58,878 bases of DNA from Gammaproteobacteria bacterium (GTDB taxonomy: Bacteria; Pseudomonadota; Gammaproteobacteria; Natronospirales; REEB76): NCBI GenBank assembly GCA_027315405.1, contig DAHUYB010000062.1, positions 1 through 58,878 of the forward strand, written 5' to 3'. Of the stretch, positions 17,434 through 26,600 are shown piece by piece. The notes beneath the pieces are model-generated. The model was not told where the DNA came from, searched no databases, and was given only the letters and a program-made list of their open reading frames with translations. Made by a program: the position numbers and the translations under genes. Within the stretch, counting starts at the first letter, position 1. Each line of letters opens with the position of its first letter.

Positions 17434-18000
17434 ATAGCCGACAAACCGGCTGATGCGGACGGCGAAGGAGTGCTGGGGCTGGTTGCTGGGTTGGCCTCGG
17501 ATGACCTGCTCCTCATTCTTGTCAGGGCCGGAATCTAGTATATGTAACGCCGGAAGGGAACCCCCGCTAGCTTAGGGGACGCCACAGGCCATGTCCCGCG
17601 GCTAGCCACATAGCCATCACTACACGTGGCTGTCGCCGATGGCATTAGGAATACATATGAGCCTCCGGGAGCTGCTATGCCCATAATAGCCAACGACGGA
17701 TAGTCGCAATCCAGCCCACGCCGCAATAAAACACTAAGCCGCGCAATCATAAAACTGCCGATACCCCGGTGCTTGGATTATTGAAATTCACAGAAACTGA
17801 AGGCGGCAATTGATCATATCCAACTGCGTCAGTGCCAACCGTCAGAGGATGGGTGAATTTGACGAGCTGCATTGCGGGCGATGCGACTGAGGGGAGCAGC
17901 GCGCGTGCCAATAATAGTAAAAGCTGCAGAATCCACGTGTTTAACGCTATTATATATCCACTTCCATCAGCTTCATCTTCCACGCTAGAGGAGACTCCCC
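17434..18000. other. Gene-poor gap of about 570 bp
   Basis: No convincing gene was found. Two minus-strand open frames (17535-17750, 17747-18049) have no recognisable domain and no plausible ribosome binding site, and the second overlaps the start of the YfaZ gene. The right part is A/T-rich and contains TATTATATAT near 17948, which could be a -10 region for the YfaZ gene, although no convincing -35 box is in register. The left end contains the open but startless upstream frame of the Bax-like gene. Confidence 0.6.
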
Positions 18001-18564
18001 ATGTTGCTACGCAGTACCGGCCTTTTTGTGGCGTTAGCCCTCGTGGCACTTGCGGTGCAGGCGAATAATCTGGACATCAACCTTGGCAGCAATGCCGCGT
18101 CCATCAATTATTCCACCAGTCTCACCAATACCGGATTGGAAGGTGATGTCGGCTACCTGCATCACACCGGTTCCGTGGATATCGGCAGCCTTGGCCTGCA
18201 AGTGGTGGGGAACTCCAATCCCGTGGGCTCACCATTTATTTTTGCGGTGGGCGGCAAACTATTTTTTATCAGCCCAAAGCAGAACAGCGGTAACGGCACG
18301 GTACTGGGACTGGGCGGACGTTTCAACTATACCTGGCCAAGCTACAATCGCTTTACTATTGGTGGCGAACTCTATTACGCGCCCAAGATTGTCTCATTCA
18401 ACAATGCTGACCGCTATTTGCAATGTAGTGTGAATGCCGGTTATGAAATACTCCGCAACGCGGAACTGTACGTGGGCTACCGTCATATTTCAGCGGCCTT
18501 CACCAATACCAGTACGCTGACCTTGGATAGCACCTTCATGGTCGGTCTTGATCTCTCATTTTGA
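18001..18564 (+). CDS. YfaZ family outer membrane protein
   Basis: 187 residues with a cleavable signal peptide (LRSTGLFVALALVALAVQA). The mature part alternates hydrophobic and polar residues as in small beta-barrels, and ends in MVGLDLSF with the C-terminal Phe of OM proteins. The segments GLGGRFNYTWPSYNRFTIGG and YVGYRHISAAF fit the YfaZ family, which is of unknown function and probably forms a small OM barrel. GAGGAG lies about seven bases before the ATG. The gene is 23 bases upstream of yebC and may be cotranscribed with it. Confidence 0.78.
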   Translation: MLLRSTGLFVALALVALAVQANNLDINLGSNAASINYSTSLTNTGLEGDVGYLHHTGSVDIGSLGLQVVGNSNPVGSPFIFAVGGKLFFISPKQNSGNGTVLGLGGRFNYTWPSYNRFTIGGELYYAPKIVSFNNADRYLQCSVNAGYEILRNAELYVGYRHISAAFTNTSTLTLDSTFMVGLDLSF

Positions 18565-18587
18565 TAGGCTACGGGACGGGTGATTGC

Positions 18588-19328
18588 ATGGCGGGTCACA
18601 GCAAATGGGCGAACATTCAACATCGCAAGAATGCCCAGGATGCCAAGCGCGGCAAACTGTTCACACGCCTAATTCGCGAAATTACCAGTGCTGCGCGCCA
18701 CGGCGATCCGAATCCGGATTCCAATCCACGCCTCAGGTTGGCGGTGGACAAGGCACTCACCGCCAATATGACCCGGGAAACCATCGAACGGGCCATCAAA
18801 CGCGGGTCCGGTGAAACACAGGATGTGGCCTACGAAGAGATACGCTACGAAGGTTACGGGCCTGGCGGCGTGGCCATCATTGTGGAATGCCTGTCGGACA
18901 ACCGCACCCGCACCGTAGGCGAGGTGCGGCACGCGTTCTCTAAACACGGCGGTAACCTGGGTGCGGACGGTTCCGTGAGTTATCTTTTCAACAAATGTGG
19001 CGTGCTTTTATTTGATATCGGTAGTGGCGAGGACAAGGTCATGGAAGCCGCTCTGAATGCGGGGGCGGAGGACGTGGTTAGCAGCGAGCAGGGGTTTGAG
19101 GTATTGACGGATCCTTCGGCGTTTGAAGCGGTCAAGATCGCAATGGAAAAGGTGGGATTGAAGACGGAATCGGCGGAAATCACCTTGCGTGCATCCGTTT
19201 CTGTGCCGCTGGATCCGGCGCACGCGCAAACGGTGCTGGAATTATTGGAGGCACTTGAGAACCTGGATGATGTCCAGACGGTTTATTCCAATGCGGAATT
19301 CCCGGACGAGATTCTGCAAGCATCATGA
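18588..19328 (+). CDS. yebC: YebC/PmpR family protein
   Basis: 246 residues, starting MAGHSKWANIQHRKNAQDAK, the invariant N-terminus of the family, which fixes the start at 18588. GGNLGADGSVSYLFNKCG is another landmark. Members have been described as DNA-binding transcription regulators, and more recently as ribosome-associated factors that relieve stalling at proline stretches (related to mitochondrial TACO1). It sits directly upstream of ruvC, the common gammaproteobacterial order. Confidence 0.96.
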   Translation: MAGHSKWANIQHRKNAQDAKRGKLFTRLIREITSAARHGDPNPDSNPRLRLAVDKALTANMTRETIERAIKRGSGETQDVAYEEIRYEGYGPGGVAIIVECLSDNRTRTVGEVRHAFSKHGGNLGADGSVSYLFNKCGVLLFDIGSGEDKVMEAALNAGAEDVVSSEQGFEVLTDPSAFEAVKIAMEKVGLKTESAEITLRASVSVPLDPAHAQTVLELLEALENLDDVQTVYSNAEFPDEILQAS

Positions 19329-19341
19329 CCGGGACACCTGA

Positions 19342-19857
19342 GTGAACCGCGTCATCAGAATTCTGGGTATTGACCCAGGTTCTCTATCCACGGGTTACGG
19401 CGTGGTTGATGATGAGGGGCAGAGCCTGAAACATATAGCCAGTGGCTGCATTCGCATCTCGGCTGACGAATTTTCACAACGCCTGCGGGAGATATTTTTC
19501 GGTGTTGCCGCGGTGGTGGACGAATTCAAACCCTTGGAATTAGTGGTTGAGAAGGCTTTTGTGCACAAGAATGCCGACAGTGCTCTCAAACTTGGGCAGG
19601 CGCGCGCCGCGGCCATCTGCGCTACGCTGAAACGGGAGCTGTCAGTGTATGAATACACGCCGCGGGAGGTGAAACTGGCGCTCACCGGCAAGGGCAGCGC
19701 CGGCAAGGAGCAGGTGCAGCATATGGTGAAGATTCTGCTGGGCCTGCAGGGCCGTTTGCAGGCGGATAGTGCCGACGCCCTGGCGGTGGCCATTTGCCAT
19801 GCCCACAGCCGTACGCTGCGTTTGCGGCTCGCGGCCGGGCAGGGTGGCGGCCGATGA
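19342..19857 (+). CDS. ruvC: Crossover junction endodeoxyribonuclease RuvC
   Basis: Holliday-junction resolvase of 171 residues. The first catalytic Asp is in [14 protein letters not shown], an acidic residue lies in [20 protein letters not shown], and the C-terminal [14 protein letters not shown] holds the last two. It cuts junctions held by RuvAB. The start is GTG at 19342, 13 bases after the yebC stop codon. The stop codon overlaps the ruvA start by four bases. Confidence 0.97.
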   Translation: MNRVIRILGIDPGSLSTGYGVVDDEGQSLKHIASGCIRISADEFSQRLREIFFGVAAVVDEFKPLELVVEKAFVHKNADSALKLGQARAAAICATLKRELSVYEYTPREVKLALTGKGSAGKEQVQHMVKILLGLQGRLQADSADALAVAICHAHSRTLRLRLAAGQGGGR

Positions 19858-20441
19858 TAGGCTTCCTGCGTGGCCTGATTCTGCATCGGCAGCCACCGCA
19901 CCTTCTGATCGATGTGCATGGCGTGGGCTACGAAGTGGAGGCCCCCATGTCCACTTTTTATGATCTGCCGGACACCGGTGCGGAAGTGCTGCTGTATACC
20001 CATCTGGTGGTACGCGAGGATGCACATATCCTGTTTGGATTCGGCACCGAAACGGAGCGCCGGCTGTTCCGTGCGTTGATCCGGGTAAACGGCGTAGGTC
20101 CGCGGCTGGCGCTCACCATTCTTTCCGGTGTCAGCGTGGACAGCTTTGTGCGCTGCGTGCGCGATAGCGACACGCTGGCGCTCACACGCCTGCCGGGCAT
20201 CGGCAAAAAGACCGCTGAGCGTCTGGTGGTTGAAATGCGCGATCGCCTGGAAAAAACCGTCGGTAACACGACTCGTGGGATGGGTGAGATGAATCCGCGC
20301 GAGGAGGCCTTGTCGGCGCTGGTGAGCCTGGGATACAAACCGCAGGAAGCTAGTCACATGCTGCAGGCTATCCAGGAAAGCGGCATCAGCAGCGAGGAAT
20401 TTATCCGTCGGGCCCTGCAAAACGCCGCGCGCGGCAGCTAA
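19854..20441 (+). CDS. ruvA: Holliday junction branch migration protein RuvA
   Basis: 195 residues. The N-terminal OB fold begins [20 protein letters not shown], and the tandem helix-hairpin-helix DNA-binding motifs are visible in [18 protein letters not shown] and [19 protein letters not shown]. The C-terminal 50 residues are domain III, which contacts RuvB. The start ATG overlaps the ruvC stop (ATGA). RuvA tetramers bind the junction and load the RuvB motor. Confidence 0.97.
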   Translation: MIGFLRGLILHRQPPHLLIDVHGVGYEVEAPMSTFYDLPDTGAEVLLYTHLVVREDAHILFGFGTETERRLFRALIRVNGVGPRLALTILSGVSVDSFVRCVRDSDTLALTRLPGIGKKTAERLVVEMRDRLEKTVGNTTRGMGEMNPREEALSALVSLGYKPQEASHMLQAIQESGISSEEFIRRALQNAARGS

Positions 20442-20451
20442 ATAAATACCT

Positions 20452-21492
20452 ATGACTACTGAACGTCTGATGACATCAAAAAGCGATCCAGAAGACGAGG
20501 CCCTGGAGCGCAGCATCCGGCCACGCACGCTTGCCGATTACATAGGCCAACAGGCGGTGCGCGAGCAAATGCAGATTTTTATCCAGGCCGCCAAAAAACG
20601 CGGTGAGGCGCTGGATCACGTGCTCATCTTCGGACCGCCGGGCCTCGGCAAGACCACCCTGGCGCATATCATTGCCCATGAACTGGATGTGAATCTGCGC
20701 CAGACATCGGGTCCGGTGCTCGAACGTCCCGGCGATCTGGCGGCACTGCTCACCAATCTCGAGCCGCGCGACGTGTTGTTTGTGGATGAAATCCACCGCC
20801 TGAGCGCGGTAGTGGAGGAGGTGCTGTATCCCGCACTCGAGGATTACAAGCTTGACATCATGATCGGCGAAGGTCCGGCGGCGCGTTCCATCAAACTGGA
20901 TGTTCCGCCGTTCACCCTGGTGGGCGCCACTACCCGCGCCGGCTTGCTGACTTCGCCGTTGCGCGATCGTTTCGGCATCGTGCAGCGTCTGGAATTCTAC
21001 AGTCATGAGGAACTGACCCACATCATCACGCGTTCGGCACGCATCCTGGCTCTCAGTATTGATCCCGAGGGCGCCCGCGAGATCGCCACGCGATCGCGCG
21101 GTACCCCGCGCATCGCCAACCGGCTACTGCGGCGAGTACGGGATTTCGCCGAGGTCAAGGCCGACGGCAAAATCAGCGCCCACATCGCCCACCAGGCGAT
21201 GGATCTGCTGGACGTGGATATGCATGGATTTGACATGCTGGACCGCAAGTTGCTGTTGGCGGTCATCGAAAAATTCGACGGTGGACCTGTGGGCGTGGAT
21301 AGTCTTGCGGCCGCCATCGGTGAAGAACGCGGCACCATCGAAGATGTGCTGGAGCCGTTTCTCATCCAGCAGGGATTCTTGATGCGTACCGCCCGCGGCC
21401 GTATGGCCACCAAGACTGCGTATCAGCATTTCGGCCTGAAGCCGCCAACACGCGAAATCTCTCCGGATCTTTTTGATGGACGACAGGATTAA
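20452..21492 (+). CDS. ruvB: Holliday junction branch migration DNA helicase RuvB
   Basis: AAA+ motor of 346 residues that drives branch migration with RuvA. Walker A is [14 protein letters not shown], Walker B is [11 protein letters not shown], and the arginine finger/sensor region follows in [18 protein letters not shown]. The C-terminal winged-helix domain ends normally. It begins ten bases after ruvA and is followed immediately by the frame-broken ybgC. Confidence 0.98.
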   Translation: MTTERLMTSKSDPEDEALERSIRPRTLADYIGQQAVREQMQIFIQAAKKRGEALDHVLIFGPPGLGKTTLAHIIAHELDVNLRQTSGPVLERPGDLAALLTNLEPRDVLFVDEIHRLSAVVEEVLYPALEDYKLDIMIGEGPAARSIKLDVPPFTLVGATTRAGLLTSPLRDRFGIVQRLEFYSHEELTHIITRSARILALSIDPEGAREIATRSRGTPRIANRLLRRVRDFAEVKADGKISAHIAHQAMDLLDVDMHGFDMLDRKLLLAVIEKFDGGPVGVDSLAAAIGEERGTIEDVLEPFLIQQGFLMRTARGRMATKTAYQHFGLKPPTREISPDLFDGRQD

Positions 21493-21493
21493 A

Positions 21494-21945
21494 GTGATAA
21501 ACAGGGAAACCGCGCGTGATGCACAGGGTCCCACAACAGGGACTGGTGCGCCCATAACAGCGGTGCGCGTGCGTTACCAGGATACCGATCTTGGCGGAGT
21601 GGTATATCATGCCAATTACGTAAAATTCTGGAGCGAGCGCGCACTGAATGGTTGCGGCATCTGGGTTTCGGGCAGGATGAGATGCGTGAGCGGCTCGGCA
21701 TCCGGTTTGTGGTGGCAGGCATGCGGCTGGATTTTCATCGGCCGGCACGCTTCAACGATGAGCTTGCGGTCAGCGTGAAAGTCACGGACATTAAGCGCGC
21801 CAGTTTGATATTCAATCAGACGATCCATGCGGTATCGGCTGGCAATGCGCTGGTGTGTTCCACCGCCGTGCGTGCGGCCTGTATGGAGTATGTGACCATT
21901 AAACCCAAACCCTTGCCGCGGGAGATCGTGGCGGAGCTTGCATAA
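21494..21945 (+). pseudogene. ybgC: Acyl-CoA thioesterase YbgC, single-base frameshift
   Basis: The hot-dog thioesterase that heads the tol-pal operon in many Proteobacteria. The first part VRVRYQDTDLGGVVYHANYV, with the catalytic Asp, reads in one frame up to about 21630. The rest, RHLGFGQDEMRERLGIRFVV through VTIKPKPLPREIVAELA, reads in another. Adding one base in TGGAG at 21629-21632 (TGGGAG) restores the expected ERARTEWLRHLGF and a full protein of about 150 residues. The GTG at 21494 has CAGGA in front; ATG 21476 lies inside ruvB. A real deletion or a homopolymer sequencing error both fit; otherwise the coding region looks intact. Confidence 0.85.
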
Positions 21946-21946
21946 C

Positions 21947-22633
21947 ATGAACGGCCAAGAATCCTTTCTCGAAATCGCCCTGCACGCCAGCCTGGTGGTG
22001 AAAATCGTGCTGCTGATCCTGGTGGCAGCTTCGCTGGCGTCTTGGGCGGTGATTTTCCGCAAATATCGCATGCTCAAGGAAGCGCGTGCGGCGACTGACA
22101 CCTTCGAGAAACGCTTCTGGTCCGGTGGCGAAATTGCCTCGATCTACAAGGAGATCAGCGGTTCCGGCGCCGAGAGCGGCATGGAAAGCATCTTCGAGGC
22201 TGGCTTCGGTGAATTCGCGCGGTTGCGCAAACAGGGTGACGCCCAGGGCATGATCATCGAGGGCTCGCGCCGGGCCATGCGCGTGGCTCAGATCCGGGAA
22301 GTAGACCGGCTGGAAGAGAGTCTTGCGTTTCTGGCAACCGTGGGCTCCACCAGCCCCTATGTGGGTCTATTCGGCACCGTCTGGGGCATCATGAATGCCT
22401 TTCACGGTCTCGGTAATGTGCAGCAGGCCACCATCTCCATGGTGGCACCGGGCATTTCTGAAGCCCTCATTGCCACGGCCATGGGGTTGTTTGCCGCCAT
22501 TCCGGCGGTGATTGCTTATAACCGATTCGCCAATCATGTGGAGCGTCTGGAAACCCGCTTCGACAGTTTCCTGGATGAGTTTTCCACCATCTTGCAACGA
22601 CACGTGGGTTCGCGTGTTGCTCCCCAGGGATAG
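21947..22633 (+). CDS. tolQ: Tol-Pal system proton channel protein TolQ
   Basis: 228-residue inner-membrane protein with three transmembrane helices (near residues 15-35, 125-150 and 165-190). LATVGSTSPYVGLFGTVWGI and APGISEALIATAMGLFAAIP are the conserved proton-channel helices shared with ExbB and MotA. It works with TolR as the stator that energises TolA to keep the outer membrane attached during division. The ATG at 21947, one base after the ybgC stop and with GGAG upstream, is preferred over TTG 21938. Confidence 0.97.
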   Translation: MNGQESFLEIALHASLVVKIVLLILVAASLASWAVIFRKYRMLKEARAATDTFEKRFWSGGEIASIYKEISGSGAESGMESIFEAGFGEFARLRKQGDAQGMIIEGSRRAMRVAQIREVDRLEESLAFLATVGSTSPYVGLFGTVWGIMNAFHGLGNVQQATISMVAPGISEALIATAMGLFAAIPAVIAYNRFANHVERLETRFDSFLDEFSTILQRHVGSRVAPQG

Positions 22634-22639
22634 GCCAAC

Positions 22640-23095
22640 ATGACGGGGCGGCGCAATAAACGGCGCTTGATGAGTGAGATCAACGTGGTGCCTTACATCG
22701 ACGTGATGCTGGTACTGTTGATCATCTTCATGGTGACCGCGCCGTTGCTGAGCCAGGGCGTAAAGGTGAATCTGCCCAACGCCAGCGCCAAGCCGCTGGA
22801 CCTCAAGGCTAACGAGACACCGGTAGTGCTGACGGTGACGGCTGACGGCCGATATTACCTCAATATCGGCGCCCATCCGGATCAACCTATCGATGCGCAG
22901 CTGGTTATGACCACGGTCACGGCGGTACTCAAATTAAGACCGGAGACTCACGTGGTGGTGCGGGGCGACAAAGATGCCCGCTATGATTCGGTGTTGCGCG
23001 GCATGACGCTGCTGCAGGCGGCAGGTGCAGCGAGTGTCGGTCTCGAAACCAATCCCAATGATGTGCCGCGTGTGGAAATCACCGGCAAAACGTGA
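22640..23095 (+). CDS. tolR: Tol-Pal system protein TolR
   Basis: 151 residues. One transmembrane helix (VPYIDVMLVLLIIFMVTAP) carries the proton-responsive Asp, followed by a periplasmic domain with the ExbD/TolR fold (VVRGDKDARYDSVLRGMTLL). It partners with TolQ in the proton-driven motor. It begins six bases after tolQ and its stop overlaps the tolA start. Confidence 0.96.
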   Translation: MTGRRNKRRLMSEINVVPYIDVMLVLLIIFMVTAPLLSQGVKVNLPNASAKPLDLKANETPVVLTVTADGRYYLNIGAHPDQPIDAQLVMTTVTAVLKLRPETHVVVRGDKDARYDSVLRGMTLLQAAGAASVGLETNPNDVPRVEITGKT

Positions 23096-23913
23096 TGGAA
23101 GCGATCATGGAAACCAGCAGACAACGACTGTTGCCCTGGGTTTATTCGGTGCTGCTGCATGCGGCCTTTGTGGTGCTGCTGGTATTGAGCATCCACTGGA
23201 CCAATTCCACGCTGCCCTCCCTGGGGGGCAAGAGCAACACCGCTCAGCCGGTGCAGGCCACGGTGGTGGATCAGAAGCTTATCCAGCAGCAGATGGCGTT
23301 GTTGCGGGCACAGGATAAACAAAAACAGAAGGCCGCCCAGCAGTTGCAGCAACAGGCAGCGGCTGCCAAGAGCGAGCGGCAGCAGGAGGAACAGAAGGTT
23401 GCCCAGCTTAAACAGCAGCAGGCGGCGGCCCAGCAGGCGCTCGATCAGAAGCTGGCGGACCTGCAGAAACAGGCCCAGGCGGAACAGGATCATCTCGCCA
23501 AGCTCAAGGCGGAAGCCACCGCCCAGGCGAAAAAGCGCAAGAGCGCCGCAAACGCACGCCGGCGTGCCGAACTGCAGCGCGAAATCCAGGTCGAAGAACA
23601 GGCCCGCGACGCACGCATGGCGTCGCTGGACCAGCAGTGGAGTGCATTGATTACTCAACAGATCATAAACAATTGGGTACAGCCTCCGAACACTCCCGAT
23701 AATCTAAAATGCGAACTTAAGGTAGAGCAGGTGCCGGGCGGTACGGTAGTGAGTGTGCAGATGGTCAGTTGCAATGGGGATGACGCAATCCGACAGTCCA
23801 TTGTGACCGCGGTATATCGTGCGTCACCGTTACCACCGCCGCCTGATCCAACGTTATTCCAGCGTGATTTGCATGTAACCTTTTGTCCGGGCTGTAGCTC
23901 TGGGGGCGATTAA
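23095..23913 (+). CDS. tolA: Cell envelope integrity protein TolA
   Basis: 272 residues. One N-terminal membrane helix (VYSVLLHAAFVVLLVLSI) is followed by a long Gln/Ala/Lys-rich helical domain (about residues 60-185) that spans the periplasm. The C-terminal globular domain (WSALITQQIINNWVQPP to the end) carries two Cys at EVN-like positions (LKCELKV and QMVSCNGDD), and two more in the terminal CPGCSSGGD. It links TolQR to TolB and Pal. The ATG at 23095 overlaps the tolR stop by one base; the in-frame ATG at 23107 is an alternative. Confidence 0.94.
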   Translation: MEAIMETSRQRLLPWVYSVLLHAAFVVLLVLSIHWTNSTLPSLGGKSNTAQPVQATVVDQKLIQQQMALLRAQDKQKQKAAQQLQQQAAAAKSERQQEEQKVAQLKQQQAAAQQALDQKLADLQKQAQAEQDHLAKLKAEATAQAKKRKSAANARRRAELQREIQVEEQARDARMASLDQQWSALITQQIINNWVQPPNTPDNLKCELKVEQVPGGTVVSVQMVSCNGDDAIRQSIVTAVYRASPLPPPPDPTLFQRDLHVTFCPGCSSGGD

Positions 23914-23915
23914 AA

Positions 23916-25226
23916 ATGTGGCGCAAAGTTCTGCTGATTGCCTGTTTGATCTTGTTTCCGTTTGCGGCGGCGCAGGCCGCACTGGAAATCACCATCACTC
24001 ACGGCGTAAATACCGCCGCACCGGTGGCCATCGTGCCGTTCGCCTGGCAGGTGCAAGGCCCGGTGCCCAATACCGATGTGGCGGCGGTCATCGGCGCCGA
24101 TCTGACCCGCAGTGGCCGTTTCAAGGCGATCCCCGACAAATCCATGCTGGAGAAGCCCAGCGAAGCCAGCGCCATCAATTTCACCAACTGGCGGATATTG
24201 GCGGTAAATGATCTGGTGATCGGCCGTATCAAACCCGCCGGTAACGCTAATTACCAGGTGGAATTCCAGCTATTCAACGTGTACACCGGTCAGCAACTCC
24301 TGGGCCTGAGTGTGCTCACCACGCCCCAGGGTCTGCGCTGGACCGCCCACAAGATCAGTGACCTGATTTACCAGAAGCTCACCGGTCAGCGTGGCGCGTT
24401 CGCCACGCGCATTGCCTATGTGGAAGTGTCGGGGAAAGCCGGCAAGGACAGTCACTATGCACTGGTGGTGGCGGATTCTGATGGATTCAATCCCCAAATC
24501 GTGTTTCAGTCCAATGAACCGATTATGTCTCCAGACTGGTCGCCGGACGGCAGGTATCTGGCTTACGTTTCCTTTGAAAACCAGCGCCCCGCGATTTATA
24601 TTCAGGATATTTACACGGGGCGGCGCCAGCTGGTTTCCGAGCGGCGCGGGATAAACAGCGCGCCGGTATTTTCCCCGGATGGCAAGTCCCTGGCGGTGGT
24701 ACTGTCTTCGTCACCCGACAACCCGGATATTTACATCCTCAATCTAGCGGGCCGCGTCTTGCAGCGTGTCACACATTCGGACGCCATTGACACTGAACCA
24801 GTCTGGTCTCCAGACGGTCAAAGCCTGTACTTCACCTCGGACCGGGGCGGCAGTCCGCAGATATATAAGGTAAACTTGCATGGCGGCCATCCGCAACGCA
24901 TCACGTTTGACGGCAGCTACAATGCACGGGCACGCATTTCGCCTGATGGCCATACGTTGGGCATGGTGCACCGTGAAGCCGGGCAACTGCACATTGCCGT
25001 CATGAATCTGAGTACCGGCGCACTGCTGACCCTGACGAATGGTGATCTGGACAAATCACCCAGTTTTGCCCCCAATGGAAGCATGATTATCTATGAGGCC
25101 ACTTATCATAATCAGGGCGTGCTGGAGGAAGTTTCGGTGGATGGCCAAGTGCATGAGCGCCTCTCGGAATCCCAGGCGGGCGTGAGCGTGCATATGCCCG
25201 TTTGGGGGCCATTTCTGTCACAATAG
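23916..25226 (+). CDS. tolB: Tol-Pal system beta-propeller protein TolB
   Basis: 436-residue periplasmic protein with a signal peptide (LLIACLILFPFAAAQA). The N-terminal D1 domain (IVPFAWQVQGPVPNTDVAAV) contacts TolA. The C-terminal six-bladed propeller is marked by repeated SPDGRYLAYVS-type motifs (near 24540, 24660, 24800 and 24940) and binds Pal. It starts three bases after tolA. Confidence 0.97.
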   Translation: MWRKVLLIACLILFPFAAAQAALEITITHGVNTAAPVAIVPFAWQVQGPVPNTDVAAVIGADLTRSGRFKAIPDKSMLEKPSEASAINFTNWRILAVNDLVIGRIKPAGNANYQVEFQLFNVYTGQQLLGLSVLTTPQGLRWTAHKISDLIYQKLTGQRGAFATRIAYVEVSGKAGKDSHYALVVADSDGFNPQIVFQSNEPIMSPDWSPDGRYLAYVSFENQRPAIYIQDIYTGRRQLVSERRGINSAPVFSPDGKSLAVVLSSSPDNPDIYILNLAGRVLQRVTHSDAIDTEPVWSPDGQSLYFTSDRGGSPQIYKVNLHGGHPQRITFDGSYNARARISPDGHTLGMVHREAGQLHIAVMNLSTGALLTLTNGDLDKSPSFAPNGSMIIYEATYHNQGVLEEVSVDGQVHERLSESQAGVSVHMPVWGPFLSQ

Positions 25227-25271
25227 CGCAAAATCCCGCAATCGAAGCGTTGTATTGATTAGGAGACAATC

Positions 25272-25799
25272 ATGAAAGTTCTGCGTTCTGGTCTTTTGGT
25301 GTTGACAATCGCGTTTTTCGCCGCAGGTTGCGCTAAAACGGTGCAACCGGTGACGGCGCCTCCGGTAACCACGGCCGCACCCGCCAGCACGGCGCCCACA
25401 ACGTCCACCGCCGCCGCCCCGGCTCAGACGCAGCTCAGCCCGCTGGATGACCCCAATAATATTCTTTACAAGAAAGTTGTATATTTTGATTTCGACAAAA
25501 GCAACATCAAACCTGAATTCCTGGACCTGCTCACGGCGCATGCAAAGTATCTGATCGCCAATCCAAATCAGAAAATTCGCATCGAAGGCTATACGGATGA
25601 GCGCGGTACTTGGGAATACAACATCGCGCTGGGCGACCGCCGCGCTCAGTCGGTGCGCCGATTCCTGCTGTTTCAGGGTGTAAACCCCGATCAGATCAGC
25701 ACCGTCAGCTATGGCGAGGCGCATGCGGTGTGTAGCGAGCACAATGAGGGTTGCTGGTCCCAGAACCGCCGCGCGGTCCTCGTCTACCTCAATCAATGA
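25272..25799 (+). CDS. pal: Peptidoglycan-associated lipoprotein Pal
   Basis: 175-residue OM lipoprotein. The lipobox FAAGC places the acylated Cys near residue 19, a Thr/Ala/Pro-rich linker follows, and the OmpA-like domain begins with VVYFDFDKSNIKPEF and contains GYTDERGTWEYNIALGDRRA, the diaminopimelate-binding motif. It anchors the outer membrane to peptidoglycan and is the terminal partner of TolB. AGGAGA precedes the ATG. Its stop overlaps the next gene's start. Confidence 0.97.
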   Translation: MKVLRSGLLVLTIAFFAAGCAKTVQPVTAPPVTTAAPASTAPTTSTAAAPAQTQLSPLDDPNNILYKKVVYFDFDKSNIKPEFLDLLTAHAKYLIANPNQKIRIEGYTDERGTWEYNIALGDRRAQSVRRFLLFQGVNPDQISTVSYGEAHAVCSEHNEGCWSQNRRAVLVYLNQ

Positions 25800-26584
25800 A
25801 AGTGCGCACCTGTATCTACCTGGCAGTGGGCTTGCCTGCGCTGTTGGCGGGGTGCAGTACGACGGTACGCCCCGACGATCCAGTCTATATCCGTCAGCAG
25901 CAACTGGAAGCGCGTGTGGACCGGCTGGATCAGATATTCAATAACCAGAGTCTGGCGAATTTATCGCAGAACCTTGACAATTTACAGGGGCAGGTGAACG
26001 AGCTGCGTGGTGAGGTGCAGGTCTTGCAACATGACCAGCAGCTCACCACCAAGCAACAACGGGACCTGTATTCCGATTTGGACAAGCGCCTGCAGAAACT
26101 GGAACTGGGGTTGAATACAGCCAGGCCATCCGCCAGCGGCGCTAATCCGATGATCTCAGCAGCGGTAACCGGTACTGCCACGGGCGCTGCGGTGATAGGC
26201 GGCGATCAGGCGGCCTATCAGCAGAATTTCAATCTTTTGAAGCAGGGTCGCTACGAAGACGCCATCAATGGCTTCACCAATTTCATACAGCAATTTCCAC
26301 AAAGTCCGTTGGTGCCTAATGCGGAGTTTTGGATGGGTGAGGCTCATTACCAGATGAGCGATTTCCAGGGCGCGTTGGTGAACTACCAAGCGGTGGTTCA
26401 GGGTTATCCCAATTCTGGCAAGGCACCGGACGCTTTGCTCAAGATCGGTTATTCCCAGTACGAAATGCAAGAGTACAACGCGGCACGCAAGACTCTGGGT
26501 AGTGTTATCAAACAATACCCAGGCACCAGCGCGGCAAGCTTGGCTAAGCAGAGATTGGAACGCATGCGCAAAGAAGGGCACTGA
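25796..26584 (+). CDS. cpoB: Cell division coordinator CpoB (YbgF)
   Basis: 262 residues. The N-terminal export signal ends in LPALLAGC, so this version is probably a lipoprotein, unlike the E. coli periplasmic protein. A trimeric coiled coil follows (LEARVDRLDQIFNNQSLANL and neighbours), and then tetratricopeptide repeats in the C-terminal half (FNLLKQGRYEDAINGF, YQAVVQGYPNSGKAPDALL). In E. coli it coordinates Tol-Pal with PBP1B during constriction. The ATG at 25796 overlaps the pal stop by four bases, which fixes the start. Confidence 0.94.
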   Translation: MKVRTCIYLAVGLPALLAGCSTTVRPDDPVYIRQQQLEARVDRLDQIFNNQSLANLSQNLDNLQGQVNELRGEVQVLQHDQQLTTKQQRDLYSDLDKRLQKLELGLNTARPSASGANPMISAAVTGTATGAAVIGGDQAAYQQNFNLLKQGRYEDAINGFTNFIQQFPQSPLVPNAEFWMGEAHYQMSDFQGALVNYQAVVQGYPNSGKAPDALLKIGYSQYEMQEYNAARKTLGSVIKQYPGTSAASLAKQRLERMRKEGH

Positions 26585-26600
26585 CTTTTCGGGGTGTCCA

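Noticed and set aside
17747-18049. 100-codon minus-strand frame in the gap before the YfaZ gene
   Set aside because: It overlaps the start of a better supported gene, lacks a ribosome binding site and resembles no known protein; decayed sequence cannot be excluded but not shown.
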